From the NCBI RefSeq assembly GCF_002846395.1, contig NZ_PJMU01000001.1, positions 558,001 through 622,000 on the forward strand: DNA of 64,000 nt. The letters run 5' to 3'. This document shows positions 10,301-17,884 of the stretch, in pieces. The DNA is from Pontibacter ramchanderi (GTDB lineage: Bacteria; Bacteroidota; Bacteroidia; Cytophagales; Hymenobacteraceae). Both the position numbers and the translations under genes were made by a program. Numbering within the stretch: the first letter of the stretch is position 1; each line of letters starts with the position of its first letter. Below the pieces are notes generated by a model, which was not told the origin of the DNA, did no database searches, and saw only the letters and a list, made by a program, of their open reading frames with translations.

Positions 10301-11699
10301 AGCTGAGGTGCAGCGGCCACTGGCAACGGTGGTGATCGGCGGTCTGTTCACCTCCACCTTACTGACGCTGGTGGTACTGCCGGTGCTTTACTATATTTTC
10401 TCTTCCAACGAAAAACCGACAGAAGAAGAGGTGGAACGCAAACCTATACCTGCTCACCTGATTACCTTACTCTTGATTACGGGCAGCTTATTGTTTGCAG
10501 GTAAAGGTATGGCGCAGTCAGTTCAGGGGCCGCTTACGCTGGAGCAGAGCATTCAGTACGCCCGGGAGCAAAATCTGGGCCTGAAAAGCGCGGCTTATAG
10601 CGTGGAGCGCGAACGAGCCTTGCGCGGTGCCGCCACCGACTTGCCAAAGACAAACCTATCTTACAGCCGAGGTCAAATCAGCACGATCAACAAAGACGAG
10701 TATATCTCCGCCTCGCAGCAATTTGCCTTCCCAACAGTCTACCGAGATCAGGCCCGCCTGGCAGATGCGACCATTCAGCAGGCGGAAGCACAAAAGCAGA
10801 TCGTGGAACGCGAGCTGATACGCGATGTGAAGTTGGCCTGGTACCAGTTGCAGTACCATAACGAGCGCCTTCGACTGCTGCAACAGCAGGACAGCCTGTA
10901 TGGCCGCTTTACCAGGGCAGCTACCGTTCGTTTCCAGACAGGGGAGACGGGTTACCTGGAGCAGGCCACTGCCGAGACACGCAGCTTAGGTATAAAAACG
11001 GAATTGCAACAGGCCACAGCAGATCAGCAAATTGCCGAACGCAGGCTTCGCCAGCTTTTGCAGCTGCAGGAGCCGGTTGAGTTTGCGGAGGAACAGCTGC
11101 GCAAGCGGGAATTGGTCTTACAGGCAGACAGCACGGCACTGGCATCAAACCCCTATCTGGCATTCTTGCAAAGTGCCACCCAGGTGGCTTCGCAGCAGAA
11201 GCAGCTGGAGCAGTCGCGTATGCTTCCGGATTTTACGGTCGGTTATTTCAACCAAACCTTTATAGGTGAGGCGCCCCGCGACAATCCAAATCGGGTGTAT
11301 AGCTCCGGCGACCGTTTTACTGGGTATGAAGTAGGTATAGCCGTTCCGCTTTGGTTCGGGGCGCAGCGTTCGCGCATCAAGGCAGCCAAAATGAACGAAG
11401 AAGTTGTAAAGAGTCAGGTGCACTACCAACAGCAAATCCTCCTGACTGAGCTACAAAACCTAGCCCAGGAGCTGCAAAAGCACAGCAACACACTGGCCTT
11501 CTTTGAGCAGGGCGCACTGCGGCAGGCCGAGCAAATGAACAAGGCAGCTGAGCTCAGCTTCCGCACCGGCGACATCGACTACGTGGAGTACGTGCAGGCG
11601 CTTGACCAGGCTTACCAAATGCGCAGCAACTACCTGAACGCGCTTCGCGACTATAATCAAACCATCATCAGCTTAGAATTTACTGCAGGAATCGAATAA
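7302..11699 (+). CDS. CusA/CzcA-family heavy-metal efflux RND pump fused to a TolC-type outer-membrane channel
   Basis: 1465 residues, against about 1040 for an ordinary CusA/CzcA. Residues 1 to about 1045 form the RND inner-membrane pump, starting MFNKIIDFSIHNKLVIGLMV, with the proton-relay signature in TM4 (D400 FGLIV D406 GAVIIV E413) that marks the heavy-metal efflux subfamily. From about 1060 a hydrophobic stretch ending GKGMAQS (M1070) looks like a retained signal peptide, followed by a ~390-residue TolC/CusC-like domain rich in coiled coil (TLEQSIQYAREQNLGLKSA onwards). The adaptor gene starts one base after the stop, so pump, channel and adaptor form one operon that expels divalent or monovalent cations. 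The exact metal cannot be read from sequence. Fused pumps of this kind are common in Bacteroidota; whether the fusion is cleaved is unknown. Confidence 0.92.
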   Translation: MFNKIIDFSIHNKLVIGLMVLALIVWGTYSLTQLPVDAVPDITNNQVQVVTSSPTLAAQEVERFITTPIEMALANVPDVIEMRSVSRFGLSVITVVFKDEVDQYLARQMITERLGDAARQIPEQMGTPELAPVTTGLGEIYQYVLVTDPESGKKYSPTELRTIQDWIVRRQLLGTPGVADVSSFGGFLKEYEVAVNPASLRSMNLTVTDVIKVLEQNNENTGAAYIEKNQNAFFIRGLGLVSTLEDIEKIVVSNRNGLPVLVQDVAKVQYGHPVRYGALTRNTEGEVVGGIVLMLKGASSSEVIKNVQDKVASIQSSLPEGIVIEAYLDRSELVSKAINTVATNLIEGGLIVIFVLVLLLGNLRAGLVVASVIPLSMLFALGMMNVFGVSGNLMSLGAIDFGLIVDGAVIIVEGVLHFIVVKNKDLPLRRLTQREMDLEVKSAASNIMNSAAFGMLIILIVYLPIMALVGIEGKMFKPMAQTVSFAIMGAFILSLTYVPMISTLMLSKNTKHKPNISDRLMAFLEHAYRPVITFALRSKALVIGIALILFAFSLFVFSRMGGEFLPDLEEGDFAMDLRLVPGASLSQTIETTTKASEILLTQFPEVTEVIGKIGTAEIPTDPMPIEAADVMILLKDKDEWTSASNRQELAAKMNEALKVLPGVNYGFQQPIQLRFNELMTGARQDVAIKIFGEDLDQLSELADQVDKLIAPVAGVQDIYVEEVTGLPQIVVNYNRARMSQYGLQVADVNAVLRTAFAGQTAGAIYEGDRRFDLVVRMEGGARNDLNDIEDLFVSLPQGGQIPLQQVADIRFEEGPMQISREEGRRRIVVGFNVRERDVESIVSEIQEKLERELPLPAGYFITYGGQFENLVHAKQRLSVAVPAALFLILLLLYFAFKSVKQSLLIFTAIPLSAIGGIFALWLRDMPFSISAGVGFIALFGVAVLNGIVLIGYFNQLRREGMTDVYERVLLGTSVRLRPVLMTASVAALGFLPMALSGSEGAEVQRPLATVVIGGLFTSTLLTLVVLPVLYYIFSSNEKPTEEEVERKPIPAHLITLLLITGSLLFAGKGMAQSVQGPLTLEQSIQYAREQNLGLKSAAYSVERERALRGAATDLPKTNLSYSRGQISTINKDEYISASQQFAFPTVYRDQARLADATIQQAEAQKQIVERELIRDVKLAWYQLQYHNERLRLLQQQDSLYGRFTRAATVRFQTGETGYLEQATAETRSLGIKTELQQATADQQIAERRLRQLLQLQEPVEFAEEQLRKRELVLQADSTALASNPYLAFLQSATQVASQQKQLEQSRMLPDFTVGYFNQTFIGEAPRDNPNRVYSSGDRFTGYEVGIAVPLWFGAQRSRIKAAKMNEEVVKSQVHYQQQILLTELQNLAQELQKHSNTLAFFEQGALRQAEQMNKAAELSFRTGDIDYVEYVQALDQAYQMRSNYLNALRDYNQTIISLEFTAGIE

Positions 11700-11700
11700 C

Positions 11701-12876
11701 ATGACAGCATATAAAATCAAAATAATCACGCTTTGCGGACTTATCAGTCTGGCGGCCTGTTCCAAACAAACACCCGCCGAAGAACCGGAAACCGCCGCAA
11801 CAGAAGCAGCTGCATCTACCACATCACCATTTGTTGTCACTTTCTCTGAGGAACAGCAGAAAGTAGGCAGCATTGAGCTGGGGAGCATCGAAAACAAGCC
11901 GCTCTCAGCCCGTGTGGCAGCTAACGGACAGCTTCAAATCCCACCACAGAACAAAGCCAGTATCAACCCATTAATGGGTGGTGTGGTGCGCTCTATACCT
12001 GTAAAGGAGGGGGAGTATGTGCAGAAAGGGAAAGTGCTGGCCACGATCCAGAATCCGGAACTGATCAAGCTGCAGGAGGAGTACCTGACAACCCGCAACC
12101 AATTGCGTTTTGCCGAGCAGGACTACGAACGTCAGCGCACGCTGAGCGACGAACAGGTGGGCTCGCGCAAGCGCTTCGAACAGGCCGAGTCGGATGTGCA
12201 GGTACAGCGCGCTCGACTCAAGGCGCTTGCCATGCATTTGGCAGCCATGGGTATAGCTCCTAAAAACGTGGAAGCCGGGCAGATTACGTCCACCATGGCC
12301 ATCACGGCACCGATCAGCGGATATGTCAGAGTGATCGATGTGAACATGGGCTCCTATGCACAGCCCGGCCAGCAGATGTTCGAAATCGTAGACAACCACC
12401 ACCTGCACTTGGAGCTAAGCGTGTTTGAGCGAGACTTCAGTAAAATGAAAGAGGGGCAGAAGGTGTTGTTTACTTTGCCGAATGTAGCAGGCGAACCGCT
12501 GGAGGCTGAGATATTTGCACTAGGCAGAGCCTTTGAGGGCGACTCGCGCATGGTAACCGTTCATGCCGAACTCGAAAACAATAAAAACGCCAACCTGCTG
12601 CCAGGTATGTATGTGAACGCGCAGATTCTGGCAGGCAAGCAGGAACTACCGGTGTTACCCGAGGAGTCGGTGGTGCGCTACAAAGGCAAGCATTATGTGT
12701 TTGTAAAGGAAGGACCGAGCACGTTCCGCATGCAGGAAGTGGAAACAGGTATAGCAGAAAACGGATTCACTGAAATCCATCCCTTGAAAGAACTGCCTGC
12801 CCAGGCGCAGGTAGTCACGAAAGGGGCTTACTATGTGTTGGCCGAGAAAATGAAATCGGAAGTGGCCGAAGACTAA
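11701..12876 (+). CDS. Periplasmic adaptor (CusB/CzcB-type membrane fusion lipoprotein)
   Basis: 391 residues with a lipoprotein signal peptide (LISLAAC, lipid-modified Cys at 20), an acidic Ala/Thr linker, a barrel-sandwich/lipoyl segment (INPLMGGVVRSIPVKEGEYV), a short alpha-hairpin (QEEYLTTRNQLRFAEQDYERQ) and a beta-barrel/membrane-proximal part (SAYAQPGQQ-like GSYAQPGQQMFEIV). It bridges the inner-membrane RND pump to the outer-membrane channel. It begins one base after the pump/channel gene, indicating translational coupling. It lacks the Met-rich N-terminal motif typical of copper-specific CusB as far as I can see, so specificity could be Zn/Co/Cd rather than Cu; this is inference. Confidence 0.9.
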   Translation: MTAYKIKIITLCGLISLAACSKQTPAEEPETAATEAAASTTSPFVVTFSEEQQKVGSIELGSIENKPLSARVAANGQLQIPPQNKASINPLMGGVVRSIPVKEGEYVQKGKVLATIQNPELIKLQEEYLTTRNQLRFAEQDYERQRTLSDEQVGSRKRFEQAESDVQVQRARLKALAMHLAAMGIAPKNVEAGQITSTMAITAPISGYVRVIDVNMGSYAQPGQQMFEIVDNHHLHLELSVFERDFSKMKEGQKVLFTLPNVAGEPLEAEIFALGRAFEGDSRMVTVHAELENNKNANLLPGMYVNAQILAGKQELPVLPEESVVRYKGKHYVFVKEGPSTFRMQEVETGIAENGFTEIHPLKELPAQAQVVTKGAYYVLAEKMKSEVAED

Positions 12877-12914
12877 CAGGTATAGCAACTGCCTGCAGGT
12901 ATAGCAACAGCCTG
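12877..12914 (+). repeat. Two adjacent 19-bp tandem copies containing the AGGTATA word
   Basis: CAGGTATAGCAACTGCCTG (12877-12895) is followed directly by a copy with one T-to-A change (12896-12914). The first copy begins at the stop codon's edge. Each unit opens with CAGG and closes with CCTG, so it is also weakly palindromic. Confidence 0.8.
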
Positions 12915-12922
12915 AAAAAAAT

Positions 12923-12956
12923 ACAGCGCTGGCTCCAATGAAGGGACCAGCGCTGT
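12923..12956 (+). terminator. Rho-independent terminator of the metal-efflux operon
   Basis: ACAGCGCTGG pairs with CCAGCGCTGT around a loop that can extend the stem, followed by TATTTTTT. It lies 47 bases after the adaptor stop and between this gene and the convergent esterase gene, so it may serve both. Confidence 0.8.
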
Positions 12957-13079
12957 TATTTTTTGAAAGGATTAATGTTTAATTAAACTTTCAACTTTTA
13001 GCCATGCTTTTATACGTGGCAAGGGTTATGTTTGGTTACAAATCTTCGAAAAATATTTAATTTATTTTCAAAATGTGCC

Positions 13080-13799
13080 TCAGGATGCTCTATTGGCCAC
13101 TAAAATCGGCTCCAGCACTTCCCACACATTATCAGCCAGAATACGTTGGCCTTCAATAGTCGGGTGAATACCGTCGCCCTGGTTCAAGGCCCGGTCACCT
13201 GCCACCCCCTCTAACAGGAAAGGTATAAGCGCCACATCTTTGTCATTTGACAGGCGTGTGTATACCTGCTCAAACTCCTTTGTAAAACGCTGGCCCATGC
13301 TCGGGGGCATTTGCATACCTGCCAGAATAATTACCGCCTCCGGGTTTTGCGCTCTCACTTTGTCGATGATCGTAGCCAGGTTATCGTAAGTAGAGGCAGG
13401 ATCTATGCCTCGCAAGCCATCGTTAGCGCCAAGTTCCAGCACAAATACATCGATCGGCTGTTTCAGGAGCCAGTCGATGCGGCTTTTGCCACCAGCAGAT
13501 GTTTCGCCGCTCAGCCCTGCATTCACAGCTTTGTAAGGCAGCCCCAGCGAGTCGATGCGCTCCTGCAATAGGGCAGGGAAGGCTTGATCCGGCTCCAGGC
13601 CATACCCGGCGGTCAGACTATTGCCGAAAAAGACGATGGTTTTGGTACGCTCATTTTTTGGGGCTTCGGCGGTAGTAGTTGTGTCGTTATGGACTTGTTG
13701 TTCCGTAACCACCTGATCGTTCGTGCTGGCTTGGTCACAGCCCCAAAAGGAGAGTGAAAGGGCTATCGTAAGAGAGATATAATGACGCTTCTTGTTCAT
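13080..13799 (-). CDS. TesA-like GDSL esterase/thioesterase lipoprotein
   Basis: 239 residues. A lipoprotein-like signal (SLSFWGC, Cys at 21) is followed by a Thr-rich linker and an SGNH-hydrolase domain: block I FFGNSLTAGYG (nucleophile S61), block II Gly in NAGLSGET, block III GAND (N126) and block V GDGIHP (D209, H212). This is the complete catalytic set for hydrolysis of acyl-CoA, lysophospholipid or aryl esters in the periplasm. The gene is divergent from the ABC ATPase at 13946, 146 bases apart, the same neighbourhood as E. coli tesA-ybbA-ybbP, which supports the TesA assignment and a joint role in removing or processing hydrophobic molecules. Actual substrate is unknown. Confidence 0.88.
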   Translation of the reverse strand: MNKKRHYISLTIALSLSFWGCDQASTNDQVVTEQQVHNDTTTTAEAPKNERTKTIVFFGNSLTAGYGLEPDQAFPALLQERIDSLGLPYKAVNAGLSGETSAGGKSRIDWLLKQPIDVFVLELGANDGLRGIDPASTYDNLATIIDKVRAQNPEAVIILAGMQMPPSMGQRFTKEFEQVYTRLSNDKDVALIPFLLEGVAGDRALNQGDGIHPTIEGQRILADNVWEVLEPILVANRAS

Positions 13800-13945
13800 G
13801 TAGCTGATTTTTTCCTAAATTTAGTTTTATCAATCTTAAAACCTATAACGACCACTTGAAGTTATTAGGTTCGGGATTGGACCAGCGTATAGCTATACCT
13901 GCTGGGCTATTCCAACCATTTATTGTCTCCTAAAACACAAGCTAC

Positions 13946-14641
13946 GTGTCTACTATACTGGAAATCAACAACCTGAAGAAAACTTACAACAGTGGCGACC
14001 GCCACCTGACCGTGCTCGAAGGCATCAATATTACCCTGCAAGCCGGCGATACCTGTGCCATTGTGGGCCCTTCGGGTAGCGGGAAAACCACTTTGCTGGG
14101 CCTTTGCGCCGGCCTGGACCGGGCCAGCAGTGGCTCCGTTGTGCTCAACGGTGTGCAGCTGGACAACTTAAGCGAGGATGCACGGGCACAGGTACGCAAC
14201 CAATACGTGGGTTTTATCTTTCAGAACTTTCAGCTTATACCTACACTCACGGCACTGGAGAATGTGATGGTTCCGCTGGAGCTGCGTGGCGAACGCAACG
14301 TGCAGGGGCAGGCCATGGAGCTGCTGGCACGTGTGGGACTGGCAGAACGCCACGATCACTATCCGACCCAACTTTCCGGCGGTGAACAGCAAAGGGTGTC
14401 GTTGGCAAGGGCTTTTTCTAACCGCCCCACCATACTATTTGCAGACGAACCAACAGGTAACCTGGACGAGGAAACCGGCGAAAAGGTGGAAAAACTTTTG
14501 TTTGAACTGAACCGCGAGGCCGGCACAACCCTTGTGCTAGTGACGCACGACCTGGAACTGGCTGAGAAAACGCAGCGCATCATCCGCATCAAGGGTGGAC
14601 ATGTGGTTTCTGACACCAAAACTGCCGAAAGTGTTCATTAA
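13946..14641 (+). CDS. YbbA/LolD-like ABC transporter ATPase
   Basis: 231 residues from a GTG start. Walker A is GPSGSGKTT (41-49), the signature LSGGEQQRV lies near 144 and Walker B ILFADEPTG near 161, followed by the switch His in VTHD. This is the MacB/LolD/YbbA class of ATPases that energise FtsX-type permeases without a transport channel for small solutes. The cognate permease follows 76 bases downstream and a TesA-like esterase is divergent upstream, matching the YbbA-YbbP-TesA set of E. coli. Role inferred: mechanotransmission to extract lipid-like or hydrophobic compounds. Confidence 0.9.
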   Translation: MSTILEINNLKKTYNSGDRHLTVLEGINITLQAGDTCAIVGPSGSGKTTLLGLCAGLDRASSGSVVLNGVQLDNLSEDARAQVRNQYVGFIFQNFQLIPTLTALENVMVPLELRGERNVQGQAMELLARVGLAERHDHYPTQLSGGEQQRVSLARAFSNRPTILFADEPTGNLDEETGEKVEKLLFELNREAGTTLVLVTHDLELAEKTQRIIRIKGGHVVSDTKTAESVH

Positions 14642-14717
14642 TTCGAACAGGGAACTTATACCTAAAGCATAGCCCATTCGCTTATAGTCATTTAGCTAAA
14701 CTAACATCAAGTATACC

Positions 14718-17285
14718 TTGTCTGACAAATTGAACCCGGATAAACCAAAGCTGAACATACCTTGGCTGCTCAAAATGGCCTGGCGCGATACCCGTCGCAG
14801 CCGGGGCCGTTTGCTTTTGTTCCTTTCCTCCATAGTGCTGGGTATAGCGGCCCTGGTGGCCATTAACTCATTCCGAGACAGCCTGCAGTTAGCCATCGAT
14901 GAGAAAGCCCGTAGTCTAATTGGGGCGGATCTGGTGATGGGGATGAACAAAGAGCCGGACTCACTTTCGCTGGCCATTATTGACTCGGTGAGCACCTTGG
15001 GTAAGCGCTCGGATGAGAACCGGATGATGTCGATGGTATACTTTGTGAAAAGCAACGAAACCCGCCTGGTGCAGGTACGGGCGCTGGAGGGCGAGTTTCC
15101 CTACTTTGGAGCCATCGAGACAAAACCGGAAGAAGCCAGTCGCTCTTTCCGGCAGGACAAACGCGCACTTGTTGACCATAACCTTATGCTGCAATACGAG
15201 GCCCAGATCGGTGATTCGATTCGGGTTGGCGCTTTAACGTTTGCCATTGAAGGCGCTCTGCACCGCATACCTGGCCAGACCGCCATGACGGCTGCCGTAG
15301 CCCCCGTGGTGTACATTCCGCGCCAATACTTGCCCGAAACAGGCTTGATCCAGCGAGGCAGCCGGGTTTCCTACTACTATTATTACGACCTAAACGAAGC
15401 CGTACAGCCGGACACCCTGGCAAATAAACTGGACCCACGCTTCGAAGAATACGGCATGTTCTACGACACAGTAGAGACCCGGAAAGCCAGCATGGGCCGT
15501 TCTTATGACGAATTAGCCCGCTTTCTGGCGCTTGTGGGTTTTGTGGCTTTGCTGCTGGGCTGCGTAGGTGTGGCCAGCGCGGTGCATGTGTACATGCGCG
15601 ACAAACTGGCCACCATCGGAATTTTGCGCTGCCTGGGCATGAGCGGTAAACAGGCCTTCCTGGTATACCTGTTCCAGGTGATGGGCATGGGCCTGATAGG
15701 CGGTATAGCGGGTGCGGCATTGGGCAGTGTGGTGCAGCTGATTCTGCCGGAGCTCTTCAAAACATTTCTGCCTGTATCAGTGGATGCCTACTTTTCGGTT
15801 ACGGCTACCACGCAGGGAGTGCTTTTGGGCGTGATCGTTTCTGTTTTATTTGCGCTGTTACCGCTTCTCAGTATACGCCAGGTATCACCGCTGATTACCC
15901 TTCGCGCAACGGTTGAGCATCTAACCAGCCAGAAAGACCCGCTCCGCTGGGCAGTGTATATTTTGCTGCTCGGTTTTATCATTGTATTCTCGCGCTGGCA
16001 ATTGGGTACCTGGTGGCAGGCGCTTTACTTCACAGGTGGTGTCATTGCGGCATTTCTGGTATTGGCACTGCTGGCCAAGGCCCTGTCCTGGACTGTTAAA
16101 CGCTTCTTCCCAACGCATTGGGGCTATGTATGGCGGCAGGGGCTGGCTAACCTGTACCGACCCAGAAACCAAACCTTGCTGCTCATGGTATCTATCGGAC
16201 TGGGTACGGCGCTTATCGGGACGCTCTTCATGGTGCAGCGCACTCTCTTGAGCGAAGTGTCACTTTCAGGCACCGAAAACCAGCCCAACCTGGTCCTCTT
16301 CGATATCCAGAACAGCCAGCGTGACCAGGTAGCCGACCTGACAAAGCAAGAGGGGCTGCCGATTCTGTATTTCGACCCGATCGTGACGGTGCGCCTGGAG
16401 CAGATCAACAACCTGACGCTGGCCGATGTGCGTAAAGACACCACGCTGGAGATCAGACCAAGAAACTTCACCCGGGAGTACCGTGTAACGTACCGCGATC
16501 ATTTAAGCGACTCGGAGAAATCGGAAGCCGGTGAATGGAGCGAGGGACAGTACAAAGGAACGGGCAGAGTACCCGTGTCGCTGGAAGAAGGGTATGCCGA
16601 GCGCATCAAGGTAAAAGTAGGCGACTCGCTCATTTACAACGTACAGGGCGCGACCATACCTGCCCGCGTTGCACACCTGCGCCGTGTGGACTGGAATCGG
16701 GTGCAGACCAATTTTCAGGTACTATTCCCGAAAGGCGTGCTCGAAGAAGCACCCCAGTTCCATGTGCTAATGACGCGCAGCAACAACGAGCAGCAGGCCG
16801 CGCAGTTTCAACGCCGCATGGTAGAGGCTTTTCCAAACGTTTCGGCTATCGGGCTAGACCTGATCCTGCGCACGCTGGAAGAAGTTGTTAGTCAGATCTC
16901 CTTTGTGATTCAGTTTATGGCGCTCTTCAGCATTTTCACCGGCTTGCTGGTACTGGTAGGCTCTGTGAATGTGAGCAAATACCAGCGAGTACAGGAAAGC
17001 GTACTGTTACGCACCCTGGGGGCCAACAAAAAACAAATTCTAGGTATAACCCTGATGGAGTACATGATGCTTGGTATACTGGCGGCGGCAGTGGGCTGCG
17101 TCATTGCTTTTGGGGCTGCCTGGGCTTTGGCTGTCTTCAGCTTCGAAATGGAATTCGTGCCGGTGCTATGGCCTTTACTGATCATTTTTATGCTCGTAAC
17201 CTTGCTGACGGTGGCAGTGGGCTTGCTTAACAGCCGCGGCGTTTTGAACCGACCACCGTTGGAGGTGTTGCGACGGGAAGCGTAA
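14718..17285 (+). CDS. YbbP-like FtsX-family ABC permease
   Basis: 855 residues from a TTG start (MSDKLNPDKPK); the next in-frame ATG (14775) would cut into the conserved PWLLKMAWRDTRRSRGRL amphipathic segment, so the TTG is preferred. There is a first TM helix with a large periplasmic domain (about 50-255), three TM helices forming an FtsX core (about 265-405), two further TM helices (about 415-460), a second TM plus periplasmic domain (about 490-725), and a last FtsX triplet (about 730-850). The duplicated FtsX layout and ten TM helices fit YbbP. It pairs with the upstream ATPase. A strong terminator follows the stop immediately. Confidence 0.88.
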   Translation: MSDKLNPDKPKLNIPWLLKMAWRDTRRSRGRLLLFLSSIVLGIAALVAINSFRDSLQLAIDEKARSLIGADLVMGMNKEPDSLSLAIIDSVSTLGKRSDENRMMSMVYFVKSNETRLVQVRALEGEFPYFGAIETKPEEASRSFRQDKRALVDHNLMLQYEAQIGDSIRVGALTFAIEGALHRIPGQTAMTAAVAPVVYIPRQYLPETGLIQRGSRVSYYYYYDLNEAVQPDTLANKLDPRFEEYGMFYDTVETRKASMGRSYDELARFLALVGFVALLLGCVGVASAVHVYMRDKLATIGILRCLGMSGKQAFLVYLFQVMGMGLIGGIAGAALGSVVQLILPELFKTFLPVSVDAYFSVTATTQGVLLGVIVSVLFALLPLLSIRQVSPLITLRATVEHLTSQKDPLRWAVYILLLGFIIVFSRWQLGTWWQALYFTGGVIAAFLVLALLAKALSWTVKRFFPTHWGYVWRQGLANLYRPRNQTLLLMVSIGLGTALIGTLFMVQRTLLSEVSLSGTENQPNLVLFDIQNSQRDQVADLTKQEGLPILYFDPIVTVRLEQINNLTLADVRKDTTLEIRPRNFTREYRVTYRDHLSDSEKSEAGEWSEGQYKGTGRVPVSLEEGYAERIKVKVGDSLIYNVQGATIPARVAHLRRVDWNRVQTNFQVLFPKGVLEEAPQFHVLMTRSNNEQQAAQFQRRMVEAFPNVSAIGLDLILRTLEEVVSQISFVIQFMALFSIFTGLLVLVGSVNVSKYQRVQESVLLRTLGANKKQILGITLMEYMMLGILAAAVGCVIAFGAAWALAVFSFEMEFVPVLWPLLIIFMLVTLLTVAVGLLNSRGVLNRPPLEVLRREA

Positions 17286-17289
17286 AAAC

Positions 17290-17320
17290 AAAAAAGGGAT
17301 CTCTTGAAAGATCCCTTTTT
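17290..17320 (+). terminator. Rho-independent terminator after the YbbP-like gene
   Basis: A 12-bp stem (AAAAAGGGATCT pairing with AGATCCCTTTTT) with a 6-base loop, starting five bases after the stop codon at 17285. Being A-rich on one side and T-rich on the other, it could work in both directions. Confidence 0.85.
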
Positions 17321-17425
17321 CTAAAATTCGCATAGACAACAAATGCCATCTGCAAACTTTGATTATAGTGGTTTATACGCCCTGATAAAGGGTAGGTTAC
17401 AGCATCTCTGCTATTTTTAAAAAAT

Positions 17426-17788
17426 TTAATAGGTGCTCGACGCCAGCATCACCAGCGTGCAATGATGCATGGTTTCTATACCTGCGTCCTCAGCCAGTTG
17501 CTCCAACTCGCGGTTCTCAGTACCCGGGTTAAAAATGATACGTTTTGGCTGGAGCGAGATGATATAGTCGTACCAGGTTGGCTGGTTCTGCGGGCCTACA
17601 TACAAGGTCACAGTATCAACCCCATCTATCTTCTGTGTCTTATCGGTAATAATGGGCTGCCCACCGACTTCACCCTTACGAATGCCAACCGGCACCACTT
17701 CATGGCCGTGCTGCTGCAGGCGGTGTATGGCCTTATAGGCAAATCGGGAAGGATTATCGGTAGCACCCAATACAAGTGTCTTTTTCAT
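17426..17788 (-). CDS. CoA-binding domain protein (YccU-like)
   Basis: 120 residues comprising one Rossmann-type CoA_binding_2 domain: LVLGATDNPSRFAYKA at the N-terminus, PVGIRKGEVGGQPI and TLYVGPQNQPTWYDYI in the middle, FNPGTENRELEQLAEDAGIE near the end. Proteins of this family bind CoA or acyl-CoA and are related to the N-terminal part of succinyl-CoA synthetase alpha, but no catalytic role is established. It is transcribed opposite to the YbbP-like gene and lies 96 bases downstream of the flavoprotein gene at 17885, on the same strand. Confidence 0.85.
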   Translation of the reverse strand: MKKTLVLGATDNPSRFAYKAIHRLQQHGHEVVPVGIRKGEVGGQPIITDKTQKIDGVDTVTLYVGPQNQPTWYDYIISLQPKRIIFNPGTENRELEQLAEDAGIETMHHCTLVMLASSTY

Positions 17789-17884
17789 GTCTCAGCAAAT
17801 TTGATCTTTCTATTTAACCCCGATTGAGCCGGAAACGTTACAGGGCAATCAGGTATAAACCGAATCCAAAACCGCCGGCGAAAC

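Noticed and set aside
13984..16891. Open frames on other strands or frames through the ABC genes
   Set aside because: They mirror the strong coding frames, lack family motifs and show composition typical of shadow frames in GC-balanced genes.
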